Source: CAZCGA01 sp964498075 (lineage in GTDB: Bacteria; Desulfobacterota; Binatia; HRBIN30). From it: a stretch of DNA of 61,177 nt. The translations under genes were made by a program, and so were the position numbers. The stretch covers positions 1-61,177 of the forward strand of contig CAZCGA010000026.1 of NCBI GenBank assembly GCA_964498075.1, read 5' to 3'. The notes beneath the pieces are model-generated. The model saw only the letters and a list, made by a program, of their open reading frames with translations. It did no database searches and had not been told where the DNA came from. This document shows, piece after piece, positions 15,547-25,059 of the stretch (position 1 is the stretch's first letter; the number at the start of each line of letters is the position of its first letter).

Positions 15547-15645
15547 GCGTTGGTTCCGTTTGCTACGGAGTCCCATCGCTGTCAATAGCGCTGGCGTTGC
15601 AACCGATGTACAGTACGCCGCGGTTGTCTACCGGAGGAGGGTCCG

Positions 15646-16080
15646 ATGTCCCTGGCGATGAGCAAGGCGGAGCGCGAGGCGTTCCTCGCGGACACGCACG
15701 TGGCGGTCATCAGCATTTCGGAGTCCGGTCGCGGACCGCTGACGGTGCCGGTGTGGTACAGCTACGAGCCGGGCGGAGTCGTGCGGTTCGTCACCGGCGG
15801 CGGCTCGCGGAAGGCGCGCTTGATGCGGCAGAGCGGCCGCCTGAGCTTGTGCGTGCAGACGGAGACCGCGCCGTACCAGTACGTGAGCGTCGAGGGACCC
15901 GTGACTGTCGGCGCCCCAAACTTCGAACGCGACCTGCGCTGCATGGCCTGCCGCTACCTCGGCGAGCAGATGGGGGAGATGTACCTGCAGATGACCGCCG
16001 CGGAGCGCGACAACAGTATCCTCGTCTCGCTGACTCCGGAGCGCTGGCTGAGCGTGGACTACCGGAAGATGGGATCGTGA
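15646..16080 (+). CDS. PPOX-class flavin-binding protein
   Basis: A 144-residue protein with the split-barrel fold of pyridoxamine 5'-phosphate oxidase relatives. It begins MSLAMSKAEREAFLADTHVA with VISISESGRGPLTVPVWYSY, followed by the cofactor-binding stretch FVTGGGSRKARLMRQSGRLS and YVSVEGPVTV. Members bind FMN or F420. A strong ribosome binding site (GGAGGAGGG) precedes the ATG. It is the first gene of a seven-gene rightward operon. Exact cofactor and substrate cannot be decided. Confidence 0.87.
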   Translation: MSLAMSKAEREAFLADTHVAVISISESGRGPLTVPVWYSYEPGGVVRFVTGGGSRKARLMRQSGRLSLCVQTETAPYQYVSVEGPVTVGAPNFERDLRCMACRYLGEQMGEMYLQMTAAERDNSILVSLTPERWLSVDYRKMGS

Positions 16081-16106
16081 GTCGGGGACTCAGAGGAGGC
16101 AGGACC

Positions 16107-16481
16107 GTGAAGAGCAAGCGATTCAAGCAGGGGCTGGCCGTGCGCCGCGCCGTCCTCGGCCGCGCCTACGTCGACCGGGCGCTGGCGGAAGCCGATGATC
16201 TCACCGGCCCGCTGCAGGAGTTGGTGACCGAGTACTGCTGGGGTGCCGTGTGGACGCGTCCCGGGCTACCGCGCAAGACGCGCAGCCTGATCAACCTGGC
16301 GATGCTGACGGCACTCAACCGGCCGCACGAGGTGCGACTGCACCTGCGCGGCGCCCTGCGCAACGGCTGCACGCAGAGCGAGATCATGGAGGTGCTGCTG
16401 CAGAGCGCCATCTACTGCGGTGTGCCCGCCGCGATCGACAGCTTCCGCATCGCCAAAGAAGTGTTCCGGGACGAGCGCTAG
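16107..16481 (+). CDS. Carboxymuconolactone decarboxylase family protein
   Basis: A 124-residue protein starting at the GTG at 16107, which has GAGGAGG upstream. KTRSLINLAMLTALNRPHEV, RLHLRGALRNGCTQSEIMEV and LLQSAIYCGVPAAIDSFRIA follow the 4-carboxymuconolactone decarboxylase (PcaC) pattern from end to end. There is no CxxC pair, so a peroxidase (AhpD) role is unlikely. Length matches PcaC. No other protocatechuate-pathway genes are present, so it may act on another lactone in this operon. Confidence 0.87.
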   Translation: MKSKRFKQGLAVRRAVLGRAYVDRALAEADDLTGPLQELVTEYCWGAVWTRPGLPRKTRSLINLAMLTALNRPHEVRLHLRGALRNGCTQSEIMEVLLQSAIYCGVPAAIDSFRIAKEVFRDER

Positions 16482-16485
16482 CGCT

Positions 16486-17400
16486 ATGGCCGCGCCCATG
16501 CCCGCGCCGCAGCGTGTGGGCTTCATCGGATTAGGAAAGATGGGGCAGCCGATGGCCGCGCGGTTGCTCGGCGCGGGCTTCGCGCTGCGTGTCTTCGACA
16601 GTCGCTCCAAAGCCATCGGTGACTTTCTGGCGCAACACGGCGGTGACGCCGCCGGATCAGCTGCCGACCTCGGTCGTGGGGTCGCGGTCGTGATCACGAT
16701 GCTGCCGAACGGCGACGCGGTGCGCGACGTGGTCCTCGGCGACGGGCTGCTGGACGCGATGCGGCCCGGATCGGTGCTCATCGACATGGGCTCGTCATCG
16801 CCGACGGGGACACAGACTTTGGGCGAGACGTTGGCGGCGCGTCGCGTTGCAATGCTGGACGCGCCCGTGTCGGGAGGCGTGCCGCGCGCTGAGGCAGGAA
16901 CCTTGGCGATCATGGTGGGCGGTGCGCCCGACGTCGTCGCGCGCTGCCGCGCCGTCTTGCAGGCCTTAGGCGGGTCGATCTTCGAGACCGGTCCGCTCGG
17001 TTCCGGACACGCGCTGAAGGCGTTGAACAACCTGGTCTCCGCCGCAGGCCTGATCGCTGCGACCGAGGCGCTGCTGATCGGGCGGCGCTTCGGGCTCGAT
17101 GCGGCGGTGATGATCGACGTGTTCAACGCGTCGACCGCACGCAACAACAGTACTGAGAACAAGCTCAAGCAGTTCGTGCTCTCGCGGACCTTCGCGTCGG
17201 GTTTCTCGCTCGACCTGATGGTGAAGGACCTCACGACGGCGCTCGATCTGGCGCACGCCACCGGTACGCCCGCACCGTTCAGCGCCGAGTGCCGTGAGCT
17301 CTGGGCTGCTGCGCAGGCGCAGTTGGAAGGCGGTGCCGATCACACCGCGGTGGTCCGCTGGTTCGAGACGCTGGCGGGAACCGTGCTGTCGGTGGACTGA
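16486..17400 (+). CDS. Beta-hydroxyacid dehydrogenase (3-hydroxyisobutyrate type)
   Basis: A 304-residue NAD(P)-dependent dehydrogenase. N-terminal Rossmann motif VGFIGLGKMGQPMAARLL, substrate-binding motif LDAPVSGGVPRAEAGTLAIM, and the catalytic lysine in GSGHALKALNNLVSA. The C-terminal helical domain is complete. It starts five bases after the decarboxylase-family gene and runs to two bases before the cyclase gene. Likely substrates are 3-hydroxyisobutyrate, tartronate semialdehyde or a pathway-specific hydroxyacid. Confidence 0.9.
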   Translation: MAAPMPAPQRVGFIGLGKMGQPMAARLLGAGFALRVFDSRSKAIGDFLAQHGGDAAGSAADLGRGVAVVITMLPNGDAVRDVVLGDGLLDAMRPGSVLIDMGSSSPTGTQTLGETLAARRVAMLDAPVSGGVPRAEAGTLAIMVGGAPDVVARCRAVLQALGGSIFETGPLGSGHALKALNNLVSAAGLIAATEALLIGRRFGLDAAVMIDVFNASTARNNSTENKLKQFVLSRTFASGFSLDLMVKDLTTALDLAHATGTPAPFSAECRELWAAAQAQLEGGADHTAVVRWFETLAGTVLSVD

Positions 17401-17402
17401 AG

Positions 17403-18119
17403 ATGTACGACCGCTGGAGAGGCTGGCAGGCCGTGCCGCCGCCGACGATCGGCACAGGGAGCGGCGACTGGATCGATCTATCGCATCGCTTGCACCACGA
17501 CCTGTCGCGAGTGGGCTTCCTTCCGGAGGCGCGCTTCGAGCGGATCATGAGCCTGGCGGCCGATCACCTGAACGTGACCGAGATTCACATGGTCTGCCAC
17601 TTCGGCACCCACGTCGACGCCCCCTGTCACTTCATCGCGGACGGGCCCTCCTTCGATCAAATCCCGCTCGATCGCTTGTACGGGCCAGGGGTGGTCTGGC
17701 GGCTGCGCTGTGAGCCGTACGGCCTCATCGAGCCGGAGATGTTCGACCAGGCGGGACCGCCGGCGCGCCCGGGCGACATCGTGCTGCTCGACAGCGGATC
17801 GGCGGAGCACATTGGCACGCCGCGTTACGACCAGCATCCGTCACTGAGCTTGGCCGCCGCGGAGTGGCTGGTCGAGCATCAGGTGAAGCTGATCGGCGTG
17901 GACTTCGCGACGCCGGACCTCGCCGTCAACCGGCGCGAGCCGGGCTTCCGCTGGCCCGTGCATCACATCTTGCTCAGTCATGGCGTGCTGATCGGGGAGC
18001 ATCTCACCAATCTGCGGCAGCTCGGGCGCGGACGGGTCGAGGTGATGTTTCTGGGGTTGAACATCGAGGGTGCCGACGGCGCGCCGGCACGCGTCATTGC
18101 TCGTCCCGCCGACGGGTGA
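17403..18119 (+). CDS. Cyclase family protein (metal-dependent hydrolase)
   Basis: A 238-residue member of the PF04199 cyclase/kynurenine formamidase group. It shows IDLSHRLHHDL, the metal motif CHFGTHVDAPCHFIADGPSF, GDIVLLDSGSAEH and LIGVDFATPDL. These enzymes hydrolyse amide or ring bonds using a bound divalent metal. Only two bases separate it from the dehydrogenase. Together with the amidohydrolase and lactone decarboxylase relatives it suggests ring-opening chemistry. Confidence 0.88.
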   Translation: MYDRWRGWQAVPPPTIGTGSGDWIDLSHRLHHDLSRVGFLPEARFERIMSLAADHLNVTEIHMVCHFGTHVDAPCHFIADGPSFDQIPLDRLYGPGVVWRLRCEPYGLIEPEMFDQAGPPARPGDIVLLDSGSAEHIGTPRYDQHPSLSLAAAEWLVEHQVKLIGVDFATPDLAVNRREPGFRWPVHHILLSHGVLIGEHLTNLRQLGRGRVEVMFLGLNIEGADGAPARVIARPADG

Positions 18120-18175
18120 CGCTCTTGCCGTGCGTTCCCGGTTGCGTGTAAAGGCTCCCTGCAGAGGCCTGTGGA

Positions 18176-18892
18176 ATGCCACCGTATCGCGCCGTGCTTT
18201 TCGACCTGGGAGGGACTCTCTACGACTACATGACGCTCGAACCAGCGGAGCGTCAGGGTCTGGTCGAGCTGGCCCGGCACGCCGGAGTGCAGGCGGAGGA
18301 ACAGGTGGTCCTACGGACGCATCGAGAAGCCCTGCGTCGCGTGTTCCGTGCTTACGTGCCGCGGCGATACTACCTGCATCGCGACCTGTTTCGCGACGCG
18401 CTCGTGGGAATGCTGGAAGACTTCGGTGTGGCCGCCGATGAAGCGCAACTCGAGGAGCACCGGCAGCGGCAGTGGGAGCGGCACGCGCGCCTCTTCGCGC
18501 TGCGCGACGGCGTGATCGAAACTCTGCGTGCCATCCGCACGCGCGGGCTGCACCTGGGGATCGTCAGCAACATCGACAACGATCAGTTGGCGCTTCTGGT
18601 GCGCCTCGGTGACTTGCAGCGGTACTTCGACTCGATTCTATCGAGCGAGGCGGCCGGCTCATGCAAGCCCGACGCGGCGATCTTCGCGACAGCCCTCGAG
18701 CGGGCGGGCTGCCGGCCGGAGGAGGCGCTGTTTGTCGGTGACACGATCCTGCAAGACATCGCCGGGGCCAATCGGGCGGGCATGCGTTCGGTGCTCCTGT
18801 GGCACCGCGATGACCGCGAGCCACCGGCGGTGGAGCCGCGCCCACATCACGTCATCCGTCGGATTCCGGACTTGTTGGAGTTGCTGGCGTGA
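18176..18892 (+). CDS. HAD-superfamily hydrolase
   Basis: A 238-residue phosphatase or dehalogenase-like protein. Motif I is VLFDLGGTLYD, motif II lies in LGIVSNIDNDQL, the conserved Lys in GSCKPDAAIF, and motif IV in LFVGDTILQDIAGANRAGM. The second Asp of motif I is replaced (D-L-G rather than D-x-D), as in phosphonatase or dehalogenase-like members, although L-G-G-T is also frequent in uncharacterised phosphatases. Its stop overlaps the next gene's GTG start. Confidence 0.88.
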   Translation: MPPYRAVLFDLGGTLYDYMTLEPAERQGLVELARHAGVQAEEQVVLRTHREALRRVFRAYVPRRYYLHRDLFRDALVGMLEDFGVAADEAQLEEHRQRQWERHARLFALRDGVIETLRAIRTRGLHLGIVSNIDNDQLALLVRLGDLQRYFDSILSSEAAGSCKPDAAIFATALERAGCRPEEALFVGDTILQDIAGANRAGMRSVLLWHRDDREPPAVEPRPHHVIRRIPDLLELLA

Positions 18893-19548
18893 ACGCCGTT
18901 CCGCATACCATCGACGTCGAGCGCATCGGCGAAGAGGTTCCGTTGCTGGAAGGCATTCGCACCACGCGCGCCATCCGGCGACTCAAGCCGGACCCGGTGC
19001 CGCCGGCTTTGATTCGCAAGGTCTGCGAAGCCGGAACCTTCGCCCCGAGCGGCGGCAACCGCCAACCGTGGTTCTTCATCGCGGTGACTGAGCCGGCGCG
19101 CCGCGCCTGGGTGGCGGAGCGCTATCGCCGCGTGTTTCACGGGTACATCCAACCAGCCGTCGAGGCGGCCACGGACGCGAGCTACCCGGATGCAAAGCGG
19201 CGCAACCTGCGGGCGGCGGTGCATCTCGCCGACCACCTGCACGAGGTGCCGGTGCACCTCTTCGTGGCGGGCTGGACGCGCCGCGGGCAACCGCAAGTCC
19301 AGGCGTTGTTTCCGGCGATTCAGAACATCCTGCTCGCCTGCCGCGCCGTTGGTCTGGGTGCATCGCTCACCACCGTGCACACGGCGTTCGGCACGGAGGT
19401 CGATGCTTGGCTCGGCCTACCGGCCAACTGCCCGACGTGCGCGCTGATCCCGATCGGTTGGCCGCAGGGGCGTTACGGCCGCCTGGCGCGGCGGCCGGTG
19501 GAGACATGTTTGTTCCACGAACGCTACGGGCGGACCGCGCCGGCGTGA
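18889..19548 (+). CDS. Nitroreductase family flavoprotein
   Basis: A 219-residue FMN oxidoreductase. LEGIRTTRAIRRLKPDPVPP and AGTFAPSGGNRQPWFFIAVT form the FMN site, while NILLACRAVGLGASLTTVHT and CPTCALIPIGWPQGRYG complete the fold. It starts with GTG inside the HAD stop (GTGA) and its own stop overlaps the following glycosyltransferase start in the same way. Probable substrates are quinones, nitro compounds or, in this operon context, an unsaturated catabolic intermediate. Confidence 0.88.
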   Translation: MNAVPHTIDVERIGEEVPLLEGIRTTRAIRRLKPDPVPPALIRKVCEAGTFAPSGGNRQPWFFIAVTEPARRAWVAERYRRVFHGYIQPAVEAATDASYPDAKRRNLRAAVHLADHLHEVPVHLFVAGWTRRGQPQVQALFPAIQNILLACRAVGLGASLTTVHTAFGTEVDAWLGLPANCPTCALIPIGWPQGRYGRLARRPVETCLFHERYGRTAPA

Positions 19549-21788
19549 GCATGGAAACGGCGACACCGGCCCCTGAGCGCAAGGCGTCGGCGCTGTTGGT
19601 GGTCGCATTCGCGGCTGCCGCCTACGTGCGCTACACGCTCGGACTGCAGATCGGCCACGAGGGCGACATGCTGCAGTGGCTGGAGTGGGCGGACGTCGGT
19701 GCGCATCACCCGCTGGGAGAGATCTACCTGCACACCAACGCCAACTACTCACCCGCCTACATGTACGTGCTCTGGCTGCTCGGCAAAGCCCAAGTGGCGT
19801 TCCCGGCGCTGACCCGCCCCGACTACCGTTACGTGTTGATGAAGGCTCCGGCGCTGCTCGGCGATCTCGTCGTGGGTTGGCTAATCTACAGCATGGTGGC
19901 TCGCCAGTTCGGCCGCTACACGGGCAACTGGGTGGCGCTGCTCTACCTCTTCAATCCGGCGGTGATCTCCGACAGCGCCTACTACGGGCAGACCGATGGG
20001 TTGGTGCCGCTGTTTCCGCTGATCGCGTTGCACAGCCTGGAGCGCAAGCGCTGGCGGCCGATCGGGGTCTGGCTGGCTCTGGCGATGGCGATCAAGATCC
20101 AACCAATCGTCCTTGTCCTGCCGATCCTGGCCTTTGTCCTGGCCGACTTCGGCGTATGGGCGGCGGCGGCCACTGCAGGGATTTCCATCGGGTCGTTTTT
20201 CCTGATCGCGCTCCCGTTCGTGTTCACCTCGGGGCAGCTCAGCCGCATGCTGCAGAAGGTCTTCGTCGACAACTTGAACGCGCAAGCGATGGTGGGTCTC
20301 GGCGCCTTCAATTTCTGGGAGGTCGCCAGCCCGTTCTCGTTGAACGATGATCATCCGATCGTGATGCTGCTCGGCGTTCCCGTCACCCCCAAGCTGATCG
20401 GTCTGTTGCTGTTTGTGTTGGCGTGGACGCCGGCGGTGCTCGCGGGCTGTGCCGGCCGCAGCCTCACCGGCCGCAGCTACGCGTTGGGGATGGCGGCGTG
20501 GTCGTTCTTCATGTTTCCCACCGAGATTCACGAACGCTACCTGCTCCCTGCCGTCGCGTTCTTTGCGATCTGCGCCCCGCGCCACCTGGTCGCGGCCGTT
20601 ACCTTCGCCGTGGTCTCCGGCATTCATCTGTACTCCTGTCACGCGCGCTTCCTCGGTCCGGTGAACCCGCTGCTGCTGCTCCCGTTCTTCTTGCTGGCCT
20701 TCTTCCATATGCGCGTCGAATGCACCTGGGAGGCGGAGACGCATCGGCTCGCCGCGATCTTCGGACCGCAGCGCTGGCTCGTGGTCTGCGGCCGCTGGCT
20801 GACCGGCTCCTTGTGGTTGCCCACTGGGGTCCTGGCAGCTGCCGTCGTGGTTGCGGCACTCGCGGTGAGTGGCTGGCTGCATGAGCGCGCCGGCGAGCTG
20901 TCGTTGACGCGTTTAGGGACGTATCGATCCGCGGTGCTCGCCTACGATGGCAACGTCGAGGGAGGGCCGCTGCGGGTCGCGGGGGAAGAGTTCAGCCGTG
21001 GGATACAGGTGCGTCTCGAGCAGCCGCTCACGGTCCGCTTCCCGCCGGTCTTCGGCATGCTGCGCACGGGTGTCGGCTTTCAAGCCGGGCAGGAACTTCG
21101 CTGCGGCGCGGGCTGCAGCGCCCTGGTCTCAGTGACCTCTCCGCAGAGTCTGCCACGTATCTCCACCAGGGTCACGCCCGGTTCGTCGGTCCAGCGGATC
21201 GACGTGCCGCTGTCGCACCAGCATACGGAGCTGACCTTCGTGGCTTCGGGGAATGGCTGTGACTGTGACGCGCGGATCGACTGGACCGATCCGCGGCTGG
21301 TGTCCTGGGAGCGGCTCAACGCCGAGCCTGGGCGCGACATCATCTACCTGTCCGACATGCGTGAGCACTCGCTGTGGCCGGCGCCGTCCTTTGGCCCGCA
21401 GGGCAAGTGGGTGCGCGATCGCAGCGTCGAGGGCCGGGCGCTGAGCATTGGTGGTCACGCCTATACCAAGGGATTGGGCACGCACGCCGACTCGGTGCTC
21501 CGATTCCGTGTTCCGGACGGCTTCTCCACCTTCGTGACCGACCTCGGATACGACGACGAGATCCCGCCCGGCGGCAACCGCATGCAATTCATCATCGTCG
21601 TCGATGGGCGCGAAGTGTACCGCTCCCCCGAGGTGGAACCACGCCATCGGACTGCCGACCTGCGCATCCCCGTCCGCGGCGCCCGGCAGATCGCCCTGAT
21701 CGTGGACGCTCGCGGTTTCAGCGACGGCGATCACGCCGACTGGGGCGCGGCGCGCTTCATCCGCGACGACGCACCCAAGGCGGAATGA
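19545..21788 (+). CDS. GT-C glycosyltransferase fused to NPCBM domains
   Basis: A roughly 747-residue protein. The first 430 or so residues are a polytopic GT-C membrane enzyme (LQWLEWADVGAHHPLGEIYL, SAYYGQTDGLVPLFPLIALH, PTEIHERYLLPAVAFF). The soluble C-terminal 300 residues end in an NPCBM carbohydrate-binding module: IGGHAYTKGLGTHADSVLRF, FVTDLGYDDEIPPG and DHADWGAARF. A weaker, similar segment (GGPLRVAGEEFSRGIQVRL) precedes it, so there may be two modules in tandem. The GTG at 19545 overlaps the nitroreductase stop; ATG at 19551 is the alternative. A periplasmic sugar-binding module on a membrane glycosyltransferase is unusual and suggests glycan-primed acceptor recognition. Confidence 0.82.
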   Translation: MSMETATPAPERKASALLVVAFAAAAYVRYTLGLQIGHEGDMLQWLEWADVGAHHPLGEIYLHTNANYSPAYMYVLWLLGKAQVAFPALTRPDYRYVLMKAPALLGDLVVGWLIYSMVARQFGRYTGNWVALLYLFNPAVISDSAYYGQTDGLVPLFPLIALHSLERKRWRPIGVWLALAMAIKIQPIVLVLPILAFVLADFGVWAAAATAGISIGSFFLIALPFVFTSGQLSRMLQKVFVDNLNAQAMVGLGAFNFWEVASPFSLNDDHPIVMLLGVPVTPKLIGLLLFVLAWTPAVLAGCAGRSLTGRSYALGMAAWSFFMFPTEIHERYLLPAVAFFAICAPRHLVAAVTFAVVSGIHLYSCHARFLGPVNPLLLLPFFLLAFFHMRVECTWEAETHRLAAIFGPQRWLVVCGRWLTGSLWLPTGVLAAAVVVAALAVSGWLHERAGELSLTRLGTYRSAVLAYDGNVEGGPLRVAGEEFSRGIQVRLEQPLTVRFPPVFGMLRTGVGFQAGQELRCGAGCSALVSVTSPQSLPRISTRVTPGSSVQRIDVPLSHQHTELTFVASGNGCDCDARIDWTDPRLVSWERLNAEPGRDIIYLSDMREHSLWPAPSFGPQGKWVRDRSVEGRALSIGGHAYTKGLGTHADSVLRFRVPDGFSTFVTDLGYDDEIPPGGNRMQFIIVVDGREVYRSPEVEPRHRTADLRIPVRGARQIALIVDARGFSDGDHADWGAARFIRDDAPKAE

Positions 21789-21940
21789 GCCGTCGCGCGC
21801 GCTCGCCCCATCGGCCGTGATGCAACTACGCGCAGCGCATGGGACGCCACTCGGCGTATCCTGCGCACTCCGGTTGCACAAGCTGGGCACGACGACGGCA
21901 CCGCCACGCCTTGCCAGCCCATCGTGTTCATTGCCACGCG

Positions 21941-21976
21941 GCTGCTCCTTGGGATACAAACCCCGTAGGGAGCAGC
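21941..21976. repeat. Stem-loop downstream of the seven-gene operon
   Basis: GCTGCTCC (21941-21948) pairs with GGAGCAGC (21969-21976) over a 20-base loop. It lies in the 277-base gap after the glycosyltransferase and might mark the transcript end, but no T-tract follows, so a Rho-independent terminator is not supported. Confidence 0.35.
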
Positions 21977-22065
21977 GGCGCGTGTACGGTGGTTCAGTTC
22001 AACGGGCCTTTCCGCCATCCGGCCGTGTGGCGACCGGTCGACTCGCGTGACGTCCGGGCCGCCGG

Positions 22066-25059
22066 ATGACGGAAAAACCCTCTGACGTTAGGCCCAGCAG
22101 GACTATGACGGACGAGAGCTGTGGGCTTTGTAGCGGGTCGCTGATCCTGTCGGTCGCGATCCTCCTGGCCGGATCGGCGGCAGGCGCGACGAACCGCCTG
22201 GGCTACGTCGCCGTCCGGGCTCCGTCTGCCGTCACCGTCTTCGAGACGGCCACGGGCGGGCGGGTGGCGACGATCCCTCTCGACCAGTTCTCGCGCTATA
22301 GCCCGAGCGACATCGCCACCTCGCCAACGGCGGAGAATCTCTTCGTCGCCATCGGCGGCGAGGTGGTGGTGGTCGACGGCGCGACCAACACCGTGAGATT
22401 CGCCGTTCCGCCGCCGGACTTATACGGTGCGGAACGCATCGCGACCAACGCCGACGGCAGTTTGGTTGTTGCGATGGACCAAGGATACGGTCTCGTCTGG
22501 GCGATCGACCCGACACAGGGCAAAGTCGCCGCCCAGTCGCCGCGGTTCACCGCCGCCTATTCGCTTCCCGGCATCGCCGTCACCCCGGACGGGGCGGAGG
22601 CGATCATCACCGAGGCAGACGAAGAAGACGCGGAAGGCTACGACCACCGCCGTCTCGTCGTCCTCGATACGACCACGGGGGCGATCCTACGGGAGCGCTT
22701 TCTCGACACGGGCGTACTGGGAGAGGTCGCAATCTCCCCCGACGGTAAGACCGTCTACGTCGGCGACTGGTCCGGCTACACCATCACCGTGGTCGACCGC
22801 GCCACGCTGGAGACGGTCGCCCTCGTGCCCGTGGACGAGCCGGCGCCGCGGATCGGGAGTGCGTACCACGTGCGCGGTCTCGCCTTTGCCCCGGACGGCA
22901 CGTTCGCCGTCGTCGTCCTGACCGAGCGCCTCATCGACCAGTCGTTCGCCACCACAGTCGTCCAGATTCGCGACACGACCACCTACGCCATCCGGCAGCG
23001 AATACGTATCGACGCGCCCGCCGGGCGTCCGGCGGTCGACCCCGACACCGGCCTCGTGTACGTGCCCGTGCGCGACGCCCTCGGCCGAGTGGCCGTGATC
23101 GACCCGCGCAGCGGCGAGATCCTCGATCGGCTGGTCCTCGGAGAAGAACCCGTGGCGATCGCCTTCGGCCCCGGCCGTCCGCCCGCCTCGCCAGCGCCGA
23201 CGCCGTCACCGACTCCGAGGCGCTCGCCACTCCCGGCGCAACGGTGCGCCTACATCGCGCACCCCAACACGCTCGCGGAGAGCGGCGCGCTCAGCATCGT
23301 GAACGCCACGAAGCACCTCCTCAGCCGCTTCGTGCCGATCGGCAGACCGCCGACCGACCCTTGGTCGGACGACGGCGAAGGAGCGTACGGTGCGGCGCTC
23401 TCCGCTGACGGAACCTCCGTGTACGTGACCACGACGGGAGCCTTGCTGGCGATCGACGCGGCCACGGGAAGGGTCCGCAATCGCATCCCTGTCGGATCTG
23501 GAGCCGGTCCGGTCGCGGTGAGACCCGATGGAGAGATCGCGTACGTCGGCAAATCCGGCGCGATCGGCGTCGTCGATCTGAAGACGGAGACGATGACGGA
23601 TGCCTTCTCCACCCACGGCACGCCAAAGGACATCGCCTTCACCCCCGACGGCGACCTGGCCTACCTCACGCGGGAGTCCGACTCCGACTCGGTCCTCGTC
23701 GTCGACGCGCGCGCACATGCGGTGACCGCGACCATTTCGGTCTGGGACGGGTCTCAGTCGGGGTACACATCGTTCGGCAATCACCTGGCAGTCGCGCCCG
23801 ACGGACGAACCGTGTACGTCGCCGTCGATCATTCAGAGGCATTCCGTCCGAGCACCGTGGCGCTGATCGACCGCGACGGCCAGCGCGTGCGCGGCGGATG
23901 GTCCCTCCCGGTCGACGGCCCAGCGGGCAGTATCGCCGTGCATCCCGACGGGACGCGCGTCTACGTGGCGATCGATCCGCGCTACGTCTGCCGCGACGAC
24001 CCCGCCACCGGTGCCTGCGTGTCACGGCACAACGTCGTCGCCGTGCTGGACGTGGCATCGGGCCGCGCGCTGGCCACCTTGCCCATGCCGGGTCGGCTAA
24101 GCGAACTCGCGGCGAGTCCGGACGGATCGGTGCTGTACGCCACCGACACTGCGCGCGGAGTCGTCACCGCCATCGACCTGGACACGTATGCGACCCTGGC
24201 GACCGTCACCCTCGCCGATGCGCCTGGCCGCGTCGCCGTCGGCCTCGCCTCCGCGGGCTGTCCAGTGCAAGACCTAGTCGGTCCGCTGCCGACGCGAACC
24301 TCCACGCCGACATGGCAGCGGACGCCGTCACCGACGCCGACCGGCTCGCCTGCTCCCGAGTCGACCCCGACGACGGAGCGCACGCCGTGCAGCGAGCCCT
24401 GTGTCGCTGTCGAACTCGCCGGCGCCAGCGGCTTTCCCGGCGAACGGGTCGCGGTCGAAGCGCGGCTGCGGACCGGCGGACTCGCCGTCGCCGGCATCGC
24501 AGGTCGCATCGAGTGGGATACCGGCGTCCCGATTCCCGAGCGGCGGCAGTCCAGCCCCGACTGCGTCTCCAGGGCAGGGGCCGGCGCGAACACGGTCTTC
24601 TCGTTCGGGCCGGACTACTTCTACAACGGGTACGGCCCCTTCTCCTGCTGGGTGGGCTACGACTGCAGCTACGTGCAGGCTCGGATTCCGGCGCACGGCG
24701 ACACCGCTCCGCTGCCGGACGGAGCGGTGCTCTACAGGTGTGTGGTCGCGATCGATCCGGATGCGGCACCGGGGCGCTACACCCTGCACGTCGACGCGCT
24801 CGAAGCCAGCGACGCGAGCGGCAGTGCACTACCCGCCAAGGGCATCGACGGCACGATCGACGTGCGCATGCCGGATGCCGGCGAGAGTGCGAATCCCACC
24901 TCTCCTTCAACCGGCGGATGTTCGATCGAGGCAGAAGGCGCGGGCAGCGCCTGGAAGTTGTTCACGCCGATCCTCGCACTCGCCGTCCTGCGCCGGGCAC
25001 TCGGACGTCGGTCGGCACCGTCGATGTCGCGAGCGCATAGTCCCGCCAACGTTCTCTAA
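22066..25059 (+). CDS. Secreted double beta-propeller protein with cohesin-like domain
   Basis: A roughly 997-residue surface or secreted protein. After a leader with a hydrophobic segment (SLILSVAILLAGSAAGA) comes a seven-bladed YVTN-type propeller (repeats such as VAISPDGKTVYVGDWSGYTI), a short PTPSPTPR linker, and a second propeller (IAFTPDGDLAYLTRESDSDS, IAVHPDGTRVYVAID). A second PT-rich linker leads to a domain resembling cohesin: SGFPGERVAVEARL, VAGIAGRIEWDTG, APGRYTLHVDALEASDASG. It ends in GGCS, a hydrophobic helix and an Arg cluster (RRALGRR), which looks like a sorting signal. The start may instead be ATG 22105. Confidence 0.8.
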   Translation: MTEKPSDVRPSRTMTDESCGLCSGSLILSVAILLAGSAAGATNRLGYVAVRAPSAVTVFETATGGRVATIPLDQFSRYSPSDIATSPTAENLFVAIGGEVVVVDGATNTVRFAVPPPDLYGAERIATNADGSLVVAMDQGYGLVWAIDPTQGKVAAQSPRFTAAYSLPGIAVTPDGAEAIITEADEEDAEGYDHRRLVVLDTTTGAILRERFLDTGVLGEVAISPDGKTVYVGDWSGYTITVVDRATLETVALVPVDEPAPRIGSAYHVRGLAFAPDGTFAVVVLTERLIDQSFATTVVQIRDTTTYAIRQRIRIDAPAGRPAVDPDTGLVYVPVRDALGRVAVIDPRSGEILDRLVLGEEPVAIAFGPGRPPASPAPTPSPTPRRSPLPAQRCAYIAHPNTLAESGALSIVNATKHLLSRFVPIGRPPTDPWSDDGEGAYGAALSADGTSVYVTTTGALLAIDAATGRVRNRIPVGSGAGPVAVRPDGEIAYVGKSGAIGVVDLKTETMTDAFSTHGTPKDIAFTPDGDLAYLTRESDSDSVLVVDARAHAVTATISVWDGSQSGYTSFGNHLAVAPDGRTVYVAVDHSEAFRPSTVALIDRDGQRVRGGWSLPVDGPAGSIAVHPDGTRVYVAIDPRYVCRDDPATGACVSRHNVVAVLDVASGRALATLPMPGRLSELAASPDGSVLYATDTARGVVTAIDLDTYATLATVTLADAPGRVAVGLASAGCPVQDLVGPLPTRTSTPTWQRTPSPTPTGSPAPESTPTTERTPCSEPCVAVELAGASGFPGERVAVEARLRTGGLAVAGIAGRIEWDTGVPIPERRQSSPDCVSRAGAGANTVFSFGPDYFYNGYGPFSCWVGYDCSYVQARIPAHGDTAPLPDGAVLYRCVVAIDPDAAPGRYTLHVDALEASDASGSALPAKGIDGTIDVRMPDAGESANPTSPSTGGCSIEAEGAGSAWKLFTPILALAVLRRALGRRSAPSMSRAHSPANVL

